This document shows, one piece after another, positions 33,458-43,894 of a stretch of 64,000 bases of DNA; the stretch's first letter is position 1; each line of letters opens with the position of its first letter. Location of the stretch: positions 248,001-312,000 of the forward strand of contig JAGPYM010000022.1 of NCBI GenBank assembly GCA_020736575.1, given 5' to 3'. A model generated the notes under the pieces. It saw nothing but the letters and a program-made list of their open reading frames with translations. It did not search any database and was not told the DNA's origin. A program made the position numbers and the translations under genes. The DNA comes from Thelonectria olida. Taxonomy: Eukaryota; Ascomycota; Sordariomycetes; Hypocreales; Nectriaceae.

Positions 33458-34332
33458 GATGATGAGAAGGAGAAGGATGTGGCCTCGCCAGGCCATTCCT
33501 CTCTGCCTTGGTCAACCCACGTCGACTGCTTCGAGATCCAACTGAGCCGTCATTTCGGTCGAGACTTCGAACAATGCCAACTGAAACTCGACATTGCCAA
33601 GACCCGACTTGGAAGATGGGGCGAGGCAGTCGCGATCAATGAGGATCCTCGCCCCGCCACCGATACGGTAGACGACAGAGAGTCTCGAAATGTGCGAGCG
33701 ATCTTGGAAGAGATCGAACTGCTCTTCCAGACCGTGCAGAAGTCATCGAAGCGGTACGAGGTCGATGCGAGGCAAGGTGACTTGGTGCGCTTCGAAGACA
33801 AGGACATGCAGCCGCTGGTTCGGGGACTGCATGGCCGGCTGGGGGATATCGCGCGCCAGAGACAGAAGCGAACGGGCTTATTAAAGAAGGCGGCGTGGGC
33901 GATATACGACGGCAAGAACTTCGACAAGCTGGTAGACCAGATTACGGGATTCGTGGACGATCTGGAGAAGCTGTTCCCCGCCGAGGCCACGCGTTGCAAA
34001 CTGGTGGAGCTGGAAATTGAGGAGGTGGATGACGAGCCGAGCTTGTTGGCTCTGCAGGACGCCGCTGCCGGTACCGATAGTGTCTTATCCGAAGCCGTTG
34101 CGAAGAAGATTGAAGGGATCGCGGGAAGGAACTATGCAAAGGACATCAAGACCGAAGAGACAGTGAAGGTGCGAGTCGGGTGCGAGTCGGGAACGAGTGG
34201 AGTGAGACTGCTTTAGCTTGTGGTTCGGGTATCACGGATCGGACCGCGAACGCAGCCGATTCCGTCGCGGCGAAGGGTACGTCCGCGGTGCACATAGGGA
34301 ACCAATACGGCGGCCGGGGCATCTTCGATTAA
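33458..34332 (+). pseudogene. HET-s-like HeLo protein with frame-broken prion-forming region
   Basis: The frame encodes most of a HeLo domain (VDCFEIQLSRHFGRDFE..., AKTRLGRWGEAV, KKAAWAIYDGKNFDKL, VDDLEKLFP, EIEEVDDEPS), then the first amyloid repeat R1 (GRNYAKDIKTEE, VRVG). Within R1 an 11-bp unit GTGCGAGTCGG is perfectly duplicated (34169-34179, 34180-34190). The frame shifts and ends at 34216. In the shifted frame a second, R2-like repeat continues to a stop at 34330-34332 (AAKGTSAVHIGNQYGG). In the HET-s/HET-S family the two repeats form the beta-solenoid prion fold that triggers the HeLo domain. The usual hydrophobic N-terminal helix and an ATG are also not visible; the open frame follows a CAG acceptor at 33457. 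It may be an inactive allele or an assembly artefact. Confidence 0.85.
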
Positions 34333-35585
34333 CACTATTGCGTGACTTATTTCGTCTACCCTCTTGATCTTATTTCGACCCAGGTCGATCAATACAGCTA
34401 GAACTTTGCCGCCATACCCAAGCCTGGGGCATAGAACCGCGACTAGTACCATGCTATGTATATGCCGTGTTGGCGCTCGGGTGGGCGTCTCCACTACCCC
34501 GAAGGATGGTGTTGACGTGATGTGCACAGGGTAGAGCGGGCATGTGGCAACGCAATCATCCCAGGGCGCGTTTGGTGTCGCCAACACGGCCCTGCCCTGC
34601 TCGCGTTCGCGTCAACCCCCACAATGCGGCAACAGTTCTGGAGAGCAGCTTCCGGGTTTTGGCCTTTGTTGTTGGACCTCCTCCTTTGGCAGCCTGTCGT
34701 CAGATTGTTTTTCCCAGAGTGTAGTCGCAGCAAAATGGCGCCAGCAGTTGCCTCGCTACGCGCCACATCACACTCGCAGCTCCGCCCAAGATGAGCCCAG
34801 ACTTGCGATTGCGCCGTGAATGCTTCATAACGACGTTCAGACAGTAGCAGGGGTCCGAAACTGGACTCGGTGGTCCACCTTCTTGACCCACTGAGTCCAG
34901 TTTCGGACCCCTGCCCATCTCACGATTTCCTAAATTAACAATTCAAATCGCATTCCCTGATTAAACCTAGAACCAGTGTCTGCTACGTCGCACATCCAGA
35001 ATCATCATACCGTTATGATCGGTCTCTGTCGACTTGCTTCTAATCAGCGTTACATTTTTTCCAGGACAGTTTAACGGTGCAAACAGTGTCGGAGTTAAGC
35101 CTCAGGAACTCACAGATAGCGTACCTACCAGCTTACTGGACGGCGGAGAATAGGGCGGCACGGCTGTCAGGCGAAGTGATTTATGTAGTGAGCGGGTTCA
35201 GTTGGCTGGCTTTGTCTATCGATTGATCGGGTAGGAAGCTAAAAACAAACTAGGAGCAAGGCTAGTTCAGAAGGGGCATAATCAACAATCACGAATCTTC
35301 ATGAAATTACCGCCATAACGACTGTGCCGGAGATTTCTGCTTGTACACGTAAGAACTTGGGTTGGGTGTGGGGTTGGTTGCTAGCCACATTGATTGATCT
35401 TCTAGCTACGAAAGGAAAGATACCTCACGAAATTTCCACAAAAGATTCCGCGATGGGAGATTGTGGTCCATCTGGTATGATTTCCCATCTTGAGTTAGGT
35501 GGGCCACGAGAATGATGTATGGTATTTAAGTCGCCCAGGACAGCACGTTTTCCACCTTCCGACAGCTGGCTTTTACAGAAAGAAC
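34333..35585. other. Intergenic region with hairpin and short repeat
   Basis: No gene recognised. It contains the hairpin at 34847-34914 and a 55-bp copy (35006-35062) of the sequence at 21.56-21.61 kb. Confidence 0.45.
34847..34914. repeat. Perfect 22-bp inverted repeat with 24-nt loop
   Basis: GCAGGGGTCCGAAACTGG... and its exact reverse complement flank a loop that itself contains GTGGTCCAC. It resembles a small hairpin element; it is not followed by a T-run. Confidence 0.92.
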
Positions 35586-36320
35586 ATGGATCTCAATCGC
35601 CAGGCTCCTACGGCCAATGCAGCACCGACCGGTGAAGAGCTCAGAACTCTCCTGGAGACGAACATTGGGCATCTAGCTGAAGTCAATAAAACGTTCGCCA
35701 TTTTGCAAGCTAGCCTCCAGTCAACCATCAGGAGCCTGGATGCTGTCCATGCCCAGCTAAGGACTCAACCTGTCGCTTCTGCACCCGCATCGTCTCTGGA
35801 CGTCGAACCCCCCATCCTTGATCGAGTGTCAAACAGCAACGAAATTGACAACATTGTCCCGACAGCCCAGCCTATTGCACCCCCTTCTCAAGCCCTCCTC
35901 GACCAAAGTCGAACGCTTCCACAAGGGAGCCCAACAGTCTCCACACGACGCAAGAGGGTCAAGAGATGCCGCAGACGCGTGCGACCTGTGGCCGCTTCCC
36001 AACATCCTGCAACGCAGAATCGCGATGATCAGCAAATGTTACAGTTCATTGCCGGATTGGAAGCCTTACTTAAAGAGCAGAACGTTTCCGAAACCCCGAC
36101 AGTTGGTCGCGTTGGCTCTAGTCGTTCCATCCGCTCCACTATCAATCGGCCAAACAGAGCACTTCAGGAGTTGTTAAGTGGAGTGCTCCCCGATTTGCAA
36201 CTCTCCAGTGCTACAACACGGGTTGTCCAGCATACAGACAGGCACGATGTCATGGCTCATTCATTCCCGGAACAAGAGACGATGTATTCCTTTCACATCG
36301 GCCTCTCGCCCACGGACTAG
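35586..36320 (+). CDS. Unknown protein with N-terminal coiled coil
   Basis: 244 aa from an ATG with A at -3. Residues 10-60 look like a coiled coil (EELRTLLETNIGHLAEVNKTFAILQ). The middle is Pro/Ser-rich, followed by a strongly basic patch (RRKRVKRCRRRVR) that could be a nuclear signal, and a helical QMLQFIAGLEALLKEQ stretch. No domain recognised and no clear partner. Confidence 0.5.
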   Translation: MDLNRQAPTANAAPTGEELRTLLETNIGHLAEVNKTFAILQASLQSTIRSLDAVHAQLRTQPVASAPASSLDVEPPILDRVSNSNEIDNIVPTAQPIAPPSQALLDQSRTLPQGSPTVSTRRKRVKRCRRRVRPVAASQHPATQNRDDQQMLQFIAGLEALLKEQNVSETPTVGRVGSSRSIRSTINRPNRALQELLSGVLPDLQLSSATTRVVQHTDRHDVMAHSFPEQETMYSFHIGLSPTD

Positions 36321-36666
36321 GCTTGGAGCGAATGGTGTCAAATTGTGTCGACGATTTGACAAGGTCAATTTGTATGAGGGGTTTGTACCAATAAATAGGA
36401 GGAAGCCTAGCGAATTCGCCATTCAATTACAATGAGCTGTCCAAAGCCTACTAAATCCCCTAGAATTAGCTACCTGCAAGATAGCGTTTGGTGAGGGAAC
36501 ATTGTGTATATACCATGAAGAGACTGCCCACAGTTTTCTGAGTATTTGCAGAACCGTTCCATAAAAGGAGGGCACATCCCACTCCAAGAGGAGTACCCTA
36601 AATCAGCTTGCCTCGTGCTTTCATTTTCTCTCATACCCTAAGTACGATCTTGTCTTGTGACGTCTT
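36321..36666. other. Convergent intergenic spacer
   Basis: Nothing recognised; 3' ends of two convergent genes. Confidence 0.5.
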
Positions 36667-37395
36667 CTAATTATGTAAGTGCTTAGTGAACCCTGAATTT
36701 CTTCCGACATGCCCAGAACTACGAGCAATCCCCCGCTTAGGCTTCCGGGCCAGAGCCTCCGGAGCAGACTCGTTTTTGGCCTCGAAATTGATGAGCTCTT
36801 CGGGCGCAATCTGCGCGAGTTTGCTCCCATACTCCCAAGTTGACTCGCTGCGGCCATAGCCCACCCACTGAACCTGGTACCTAAAGTCCTTCTTGGCCTG
36901 GGGTCGCGTAGCCCGCTTGAGGATGCGGTAGACATGATACACATCAAGGCCAGTGGCAGCATCACGTCCATCGACACCGTCCCAATACTTGTAGATAAGC
37001 ATGGGCACCTGTTGCTGGAGGCTCCATTCGGACTCCCAAGTTTGCTCACCGTTCGCCCACTTAACCAAGATATCTACAGTCGCATTGGCTTCGTCGACAC
37101 GATGAGCCTCGAACGAGTCGATCTCGACCTCGCCAAGATCTGCAAGGATATTACGCGGGGCGCTAGGCGCGGCTGGGACGTCTTTTTGGAGCTCGGCGAT
37201 GGAATCTGGTTCAGGTTGCTTTTGAGGTATTTGGGGATCGATCGAATCTTCTTTCGGAGGAGGAATAGGCTCGGTAATTTCGGGGTCGGGCGCCGTAGCG
37301 AGGACAGTGGTATTGACGGTTCGCTCGTAATCTCGATCAATATCAATATCGCGGATGATATCGCGACCGATGCTGCTATGCCGGGCGGGCGTCAT
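36667..37395 (-). CDS. Double chromodomain protein
   Basis: 242 aa from the ATG at 37395; the frame is open further upstream but has only TTG there. A first chromo-like unit spans about residues 95-143 (ILVKWANGEQTWESEWSL, IYKYWDG). A second, clearer chromodomain spans 152-205 (DVYHVYRILKRAT, FRYQVQWVGYGRSESTWEYG) with the aromatic cage residues Y, W and W in place. Chromodomains bind methylated histone tails. The N-terminal 90 residues are Pro/Asp-rich; the C-terminus is basic. It could be a host chromatin protein or a domain left from a chromovirus; no integrase, RNase H or LTR is adjacent. Confidence 0.75.
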   Translation of the reverse strand: MTPARHSSIGRDIIRDIDIDRDYERTVNTTVLATAPDPEITEPIPPPKEDSIDPQIPQKQPEPDSIAELQKDVPAAPSAPRNILADLGEVEIDSFEAHRVDEANATVDILVKWANGEQTWESEWSLQQQVPMLIYKYWDGVDGRDAATGLDVYHVYRILKRATRPQAKKDFRYQVQWVGYGRSESTWEYGSKLAQIAPEELINFEAKNESAPEALARKPKRGIARSSGHVGRNSGFTKHLHN

Positions 37396-38219
37396 AGCTT
37401 TGCAACGGCGAAGCTGAAACGGAGTCTGAGAATACGACTTCGAAAGACGCAAGCTTTGACTTGACGCTGAATCACGTTGCTCAGGTGAGGCGCGTGCATG
37501 CAGGACACGGTGGGGCGATTTGACGGCCCCTGGGCTGGAACTCGTAGCGCAGTTTCATCGGCTCACCACAATCACAGAGCCGACGAACTGTGACCCGGCA
37601 AGGTGGAGAAAAGTTCGGGTTTGACATTGTTAGCGTAGTAGAAGGGAAGAACGACGATATTAAGCAAGCTCAGCTTTTGAAATTAAGAGCTTGCATAACG
37701 GAACCTCTACTCCGTAGACGCGTTGACGCGTTTTCAAAGAAATGTACCCACTAGACTCTCAGGTGACACTCACTGTGGCTAGCTCATGGGTACGATATCA
37801 GCCACAGAGGATACCTCATCTGGTGAAGTGCGACTAGCATTGCTCTCCCCCACCACGAATGTCGGTCCATTTCTGGACTCTTCACTGACTTCTTCGTACT
37901 TGATTGAGGGTTCAAGCGTCCACATCTTCTGAAAGATTACTCTCGCTAGAAACGCCCTGAAGCCAAGGCGTGATAAAGGCGAGCACGTGACAGACTCCTT
38001 GACAAAGCCAAGCCGCCAATCATATCAGTTGTTCAGTGACCTCCCCACTTTAACGCCCACCATCCTCAAAAGAAAAAAAAAGTTTGATGTCCTTATGTAC
38101 CATAGATACCATCCTGCCACCGGTATACAACAGGCTAACATGAGAGTTAGGAGAGCAAAATCAAGTCACGAAGTGAGTCTCAGCCTATCACAACCATCGG
38201 CATTACCTAGTATCAAACC
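37396..38219. other. Divergent intergenic region, no gene seen
   Basis: 824 bp between the chromodomain gene and the gene at 38220. A run of A (AAAAAAAAA near 38.07 kb) is the only notable feature. Confidence 0.45.
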
Positions 38220-38693
38220 ATGCCCGTCGACGAAGATCAAGCAGTCCAAACCCAGTCGCTGGGAGACATGGACGAGATATTGACCAGATTCGAACGTTCA
38301 GCAGTTGGTTCTCAATGGAAATATGAAGGTTCAGGTGTTTCTACTGTAGATAGACGTGCGGAAGATGTGAAGACTGTCAGTCGAGAGCTCAGGAGGGCAC
38401 TCACGGATGCAGGCAAGGTAAAGCTGCTACTATATTCGGAAAGTATAAGGTTAACAGGTGTGAAGATCCCGCCCAACGCTGACCGAGTCGGCGCAATCGT
38501 TCGTGCAGAAGGCCCATGTTCGATCAAGTTGAAGGACAACACTCACGTTATCGTGGTTGCCGTGCATGGAGTCGGCCGAGAACCCAGGGTTGGCGAAGTT
38601 GCTCTACCCGCAAAAACCATCACACATGTGCCTGATGGTAATATCACCATCGATGATAGCACCACAGTTTACCTCGTTCTCCTCGGAAGTTGA
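38220..38693 (+). CDS. Unknown small protein
   Basis: 157-aa single exon. ATG lies in an excellent context (aaaccATGc). An N-terminal helical half (MDEILTRFERSAV, DVKTVSRELRRAL) is followed by a beta-rich half (GPCSIKLKDNTHVIVVAV). The 3' end lies only 9 bp from the stop of the convergent gene at 38703, so the transcripts should overlap. Confidence 0.55.
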   Translation: MPVDEDQAVQTQSLGDMDEILTRFERSAVGSQWKYEGSGVSTVDRRAEDVKTVSRELRRALTDAGKVKLLLYSESIRLTGVKIPPNADRVGAIVRAEGPCSIKLKDNTHVIVVAVHGVGREPRVGEVALPAKTITHVPDGNITIDDSTTVYLVLLGS

Positions 38694-38702
38694 TGTGGCG
38701 TG

Positions 38703-39751
38703 TCATCTCTCTGGAGGCCACATATCGAAGCCCATTGACATGATATGCACAGCATCAAAGCTATGCAGTCCTTGGATTGTGCCCGTATTCTCAACAAACC
38801 CAAGCGGTTCATCGAAGTTCTCCATCATCATGGTCTCAGCATCAACAAAGTTGACCGGCAGTGCAGAAGCTAACTCGATGGAGTCCATCGAATGTCCTTC
38901 TGCCCACTCGTCTCGATAAGACGCCATCTGCCTTTCATGTTGATCTCCATCGTCCCAATGCTTGTGCTTGAGCTGATTTTCGGCGGATGTACTGGGTTCA
39001 AGGGGGAAGGGGAGGGTGTTAGGATCAGGGCCAGACGAGTTAGTCCTTTCTTCTTGAGATGACGTGACCTGAAATCCTTCTTCCGGGAGTCGGGGGGTAT
39101 CTGTTCTGTACTTCGTTGGCGGTTGGGGGCATTTCTCAACGCGATCTTCCCACTTGTCTTCTGCAAACCAGTCAGCGAATTGTTACACTCTTTCGGATGC
39201 ACATTGGACTTACGTGATGGTGAACGCTTTCTCTTGCGGCTGGTCCAGTCTCGAGGACCCTGGACAAAGTTTTTCTTGGTAGGCCGATGATCTTTTTGGT
39301 CCTTGTTGTAATCCGCCATGTGTATCATGCGCAAAACATCTTTGTGCGCTGCGATTGTTTCTGTTGACTTCAAGACCGACACCAATATGTCGTCTTCTAA
39401 CGTCTTAATCCACTCAACAACCTTCCTGTTATTTCTGGCTGCTAAAGCATAAGCAACAACTGCCCTTGTTCCTCCCGTTTGGAAGATCCTGGCCTCAATG
39501 GTGCCCTCATCAGGGTTCTTTGCGGAACGGACGATCGAGATAAGGTTATTTGGTTGTCGCTTTGGATCCAACTGAAGAGCACGACGAAAGTCGTTAATGA
39601 GGTGGAGGCGAGTGAAATCATGTGTCGCGAGTGGGGTTAGAACGAAGCTCCGGAGGAAGGCTTCCTTTGTGCCATCCCGAGCTTTCTGAACGGCAGATGC
39701 TATGTCAAGAATCTGGTCATCCCAGACAGCACGAATATCGGGGAGAGACAT
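38703..39751 (-). CDS. Unknown protein, two exons
   Basis: Model: complement(38703..39160, 39214..39751). The 53-nt intron has GTAAGT, GCTGAC and TTTGCAG; the product is 331 aa. The start ATG (MSLPDIRAVW) follows a tandem-repeat promoter (39792-39935). The N-terminal 130 residues are helical and compact (DDQILDIASAVQKAR, FLRSFVLTPL, RLHLINDFRRAL, VVEWIKTLEDDILVSVL). A basic linker (RKRKRSPS) and an acidic, Met-rich tail follow. No family recognised. Confidence 0.65.
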
Positions 39752-39791
39752 TGCAGGTGAGATGTGAGACAACAGAAAGACGCTTGGTTGG

Positions 39792-39935
39792 AAAAGTTGG
39801 TGTCTACACCAATTCTTTTGCAAAGTCGTGTGTTTCCACCAAGTTTTGTAAAAGACACGTGTTTGCACCATGTTTTTATGAGAAAGCTGTGTTTGCACTC
39901 ATTTTCAAGAAAAACCGGTGTATGCACCATATTTG
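39792..39935. repeat. Degenerate tandem repeat, about five 30-bp units
   Basis: Each unit has the core GTGTTT-CACCA--TTTT (variants GTGTCTACACCA, GTGTTTCCACCA, GTGTTTGCACCA, GTGTATGCACCA) followed by an A/T-rich spacer. It occupies the 40-185 bp just upstream of the minus-strand gene start. Confidence 0.7.
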
Positions 39936-40269
39936 TTTCGGGTAGGTGGCTAACCATAATTGGCTGAAAATTGGTGCTAAGACCAACACGTCCCCCAGGT
40001 ACTTAACTGTTGAGTCTACTGTACCTCCTCTAAGCAGTGTACGAGGCTTACTTGAGAGCAAATATACCGACTACTTTTTGTATAGAGTACCTTCAAATTA
40101 TTAGTTAAGTGCTTCTATTTATGTGTTCAGTCTCGTACGACATGATGGGACTAGGGAACGCTCTGGCTTGGCGCTTGGCAATACTGGTTCATATTTTATT
40201 AAGTCGTGCAAGGCAGCCAGTTGCCTTATCGCACTTGACCTGAGAGGGACTTTGCTCATCTTCGTCAAT

Positions 40270-41743
40270 ATGGCTGAGCCACATGCCGACATTCTCGTGA
40301 GTTACTTGCAGTCTGAACGGCGACATGGAACTGACACAGATGACAGGCGCCCGAGACGACTGAGGACGGCGAGGTGTGTTCCCAGCTCAACCTACCCCCC
40401 GAGACGCCATCTATTAACCGTCTTTATGATCTAGACCGACCATGACTCCTTCGTTGGCGAGGTAAAATTGCCTTATCACTAAAGAACGTTCACGAGTGAG
40501 ACTTGTTAACATCATCCCATTCGGCAGGATCCTGAATCCTCTACACGCAGCTTAAGCAGCTCCATTTACAATTACCGACAGGAAAATGGGAGAACGTACC
40601 ACAAATACCAAGACGGAAGTAAGTTTTCGGTACTCAGAGTATCCATAACTTGGTTGTGGTAATACTAAAGGAATACAGAATACAATCTTCCTAACGACGA
40701 CCTCGAGCAAGAGAGACTAGGTCTGTCTGTTAAAGTCGGACGAATTCCTCCAAGCTAACAGATTAAAGACTTACAACACCATTTATTTCTTCTGACTTTT
40801 GATGACAAGCTCGGTCTTGCGCCACCAAATGACCCCGATTCCAACGTCAACCACGTTCTCGATCTGGGTACCGGCACAGGATTATGGGCCATAGACTATG
40901 CCGATGAACATCCAGAGGCTGATGTTTGCACATCGCTCCCTTTATGCGTACTCTAGGCTGATAAACTGAAAGGTTATAGGCATCGACCTCTCTCCTATCC
41001 AACCTGCCTTGTATGACATAATGCTTCCAAATCGATTCGCTTGCTAACAACCGCTAAGTGTGCCCCCGAATGTCCGGTTTCAAATTGATGATGTAGAACA
41101 GGATTGGACCTTCGATCATGATTTCGATTACATCCATAGCCGATTGATGACGTCTAGCATCCCGAGTTGGCGCAAGTACCTCCAAAAAATCTATAAGTAT
41201 GTGCGACCATATCAAGAGGGCAGGAGACTAATATTCTGACCAGCAATCTCACTCCGGGGGGATATGTTGAGTTACAGGAAGCGGATCTTTTTGCGAAATC
41301 GGACGACGAAACCCTTACGAAGGATCACGCGCTATCGAAGTGGCTACAGCACCTTGACGATGCGTCCATCAAGCTCGGCCGCCCTTACCAAGATATCTCG
41401 AAGCTCAAGGGTCTCATGGCCGATATTGGGTTTGTCGATATTGTTCAGACCTATAAAAGGTGGCCAATGAATACTTGGCCTCGCGATGAAAAATACAAGA
41501 TTCTCGGGGCATGGAACCTGGCGAATATGAACAATGGCCTGGAGGCATTCAGCATGGCACCATTGACGAGGGCTCTACGTTGGAGAAGAAATGAAGTCGC
41601 CGTGTTCTTGGCGGATGTCAGAAAGGAATTGAAAGACAAAAGCATCCATGCTTATTGGCCTGTGTGCGTAGTCCATTCCTTAGTAAATTTCCTCACTAAT
41701 CAGCTCCAGATACTCCATCTATGCCAGGAAGCCTGCGGTTTGA
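40270..41743 (+). CDS. LaeA-like SAM-dependent methyltransferase, ten exons
   Basis: Exons 40270..40296, 40347..40373, 40435..40461, 40528..40618, 40679..40720, 40769..40923, 40973..41010, 41059..41196, 41244..41663, 41710..41743. Introns are 46-66 nt, all phases agree, and the product is 332 aa. The first three exons are 27 nt each and give an acidic start, as usual in this family. Family motifs occur in order: SSSIYNYRQENGRTYHKYQDG (residues 37-57, given in parts), DLGTGTG (motif I, 103-109), GIDLSPIQPA, VPPNVRFQIDD, FDYIHSRLM, NLTPGGYVELQE and a C-terminal HAYWPV-YSIYARKP. LaeA-type proteins act in the nucleus on secondary-metabolite gene expression or on small molecules; the target is unknown. 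It is clearly distinct in sequence from the copy at 9.6-10.9 kb. Confidence 0.88.
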
Positions 41744-42405
41744 GGTGCTTAAGGATGGGAGATTCTCTAACGTATAGTTGTCGGATAATTATAATATCAT
41801 CTAGTGACCCTGAAAATCAGCTTGCTTGATAGAGGAACGTGTGGCCTCACAATGGGCCCCTTGAGGCTGTGATGTGCTCTTTGTGGTAATTCAATACGTT
41901 AATGGACCGTATATTTTGTATTTACCTACGCTCTTATGCAGTAGGTCAGAGTGAAATGTGGTTGTAGACGCGGTGCGCGGAGGCATACTTCTACCAGCTT
42001 AACGAAATTTGCAACAATCCACAGTCCTTGCCTAGATGACTCCGCTTGTAAGCAGAACTGACGGCCATAGATACGTGGAAGAGAGCCAATTTCCGTTTGT
42101 GTTAGCCGCCGAATGGTAACCTAGGATGAGAAATGTGCAAGAGTGATAGGAACTCGCATAAGCGATGTTGTACCTTCCTGCTCTTAGTTCACCGCCAATC
42201 TATTGCTGTATACAAGTATCAGGGATCAAATTCCTCAGGGAGCTTTCACTTAGGAAAGGACCGCCGCAGCCTTATTGAGTAGACTGGTATAAGGCCAGCC
42301 CCGCGTGCAGACTTCAGTGGTTAAACATACACACATACCCATATAGGAGCTGCCAATTTACTCAACCCTCGATTGCTCTAGGTTTGAGAGGTCACCAATG
42401 ACAAC
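41744..42405. other. Intergenic stretch, no gene seen
   Basis: No supported coding or repeated sequence. Confidence 0.45.
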
Positions 42406-42918
42406 ATGGCCAAATTAGCCGACCATTGCCCTGCTCCTTCAAGAGTGAACCACGCTCTTCAATGTACGAACCATCAAATGCGTCCCGCTGCTCCTCTCGG
42501 ACCCATTCCAGACGACTCCTCAAACGACGTCTCTCGCCCAAACCACATCCGGCGCGTTGTCAATCGACCCTATCAGATCAATCTGGCCCACAACTCCATG
42601 TCGCAGCCTTCTATGATCACCCTCAGAGATGAGGCTTGGGCGTGGCAGCACCAAGCGAACCATACCACCACTACCTCTGGCCGCCGTTATGATACACATC
42701 CAGATGATAACACCAGATCTTATGTTTTTCCTTCCCATTCAGTCCCTGATAAACGAGCGGTGGATATGCCAAAGGCTATACAGCGGTTGGAGGAATTTTT
42801 GGTCAATTGCCGAACAACGCAAAGCAGCACACTCGACGCGGCTGAAGCTCTCTTGGGATTAAGCAAGACGAAAGCCATTGGGACTTGCAAAACATCGCAG
42901 AGTTGTGAGAGAAATTAG
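42406..42918 (+). CDS. Unknown small protein
   Basis: 170-aa frame from an ATG in a strong context (aacATGg). Polar and Asn/His/Ser-rich, with a helical C-terminal part (PKAIQRLEEFLVNCRTTQSS, LDAAEALLGL). No domain. It may instead be an exon of a longer gene or a chance frame. Confidence 0.4.
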   Translation: MAKLADHCPAPSRVNHALQCTNHQMRPAAPLGPIPDDSSNDVSRPNHIRRVVNRPYQINLAHNSMSQPSMITLRDEAWAWQHQANHTTTTSGRRYDTHPDDNTRSYVFPSHSVPDKRAVDMPKAIQRLEEFLVNCRTTQSSTLDAAEALLGLSKTKAIGTCKTSQSCERN

Positions 42919-43470
42919 GGACACCACCAGCGCTCTGCGAGCAATACCTCCAACTGTATTTAGTTATACTGTGATGTTTTGACGGTATATGGAGACAGCT
43001 TGAAACCAAAATCGGCATCATTTGTCGATCTTTGCACCCTTCGGTAGAGCGAGTAGAGTGCCTGCTTTAGAGGGTTAATAAGTCCATCCGCAAGCACGGC
43101 GATCATTAAGATTATCAATATTGAATTATATATCCCAGATACTGTAGATCAACACACTTCGGAACATAAGAGCTAACGTCAGGCTGTGAACGGGCTATTG
43201 GATATATATGTAATTCATAACATATCGTTTGCGTCGTTCATTGAGTCAGGCTTCCTCTTATATATGGCATAGAGTTAAAGTTTGGATGCCATCTAATTTT
43301 AGTTCATATGGCTTTCGTGCCAACTGTTAAGTGGTGTCCGTATTTCCGACCCTTACTATGACTAGGGAGCTGCTTTTGATTACCACTAACACTGCGTCTT
43401 GAGTTCGCCTCACCTATTATTTTTAGCATAAATACAAAAGCGAAAGTGGATATGCAGATTTTTATTGAGA
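42919..43470. other. AT-rich non-coding stretch
   Basis: Low GC, stops in all frames, no gene; looks like decayed repeat DNA. Confidence 0.5.
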
Positions 43471-43803
43471 TTTTCGTATGAAGATTTTCGACCAAATATC
43501 CTTGTTGTTTGTCTACCCACTTTTAGGGCCAAAATCTCATATGAAGATTTTTATACGAAGATTTCCGTGCGAAGCCTCTCGGGAGACTATAGGATCTTAT
43601 GTAGTCAAACAGGCGATCTCGTGGAGAAATCTTCACACGAGAAGTTTCAAAAGAATATAGTCGCCTAACTGCCTCAAATTGTAGCCAAAGTCTCGTATGA
43701 AGATTTTCGTACGAAGACTTGCAGAAGATCTTATGTAATCACGGCCTATGTTTCGTAAAAGAAGAGATCTCGTATGAAAATCTTTGTATGAAAATTTTCG
43801 AGA
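43471..43803. repeat. Irregular repeats of TCGTATGAAGATTTTCG
   Basis: At least five blocks of TCGTATGAAGATTTTCGTACGAAGA (shown in parts) and variants at about 43474, 43538, 43620 (inverted), 43692 and 43769. Each block pairs a GTATGAAGATTTT half with a GTACGAAGATTT half. Confidence 0.75.
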
Positions 43804-43894
43804 ATTACTTTAGGTGTTCGGTTACCTTTGGACTTCCAGCCGCGACATCTACATCCTCTTCTCAGATAGCTTTTCTTGGCTCGCCTCTATCTGC

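Noticed and set aside
35060..35160. Possible dispersed 5S rRNA (GGAGTTAAGCC)
   Set aside because: Only this short match; other conserved 5S blocks are absent.
36667..37395. Chromodomain as the end of a gypsy-type polyprotein
   Set aside because: No integrase, RNase H or reverse transcriptase on either strand nearby; two chromodomain-like units argue for a separate protein.
36934..37464. 176-aa plus-strand frame
   Set aside because: Antisense of the chromodomain gene, whose motifs are clear on the other strand.
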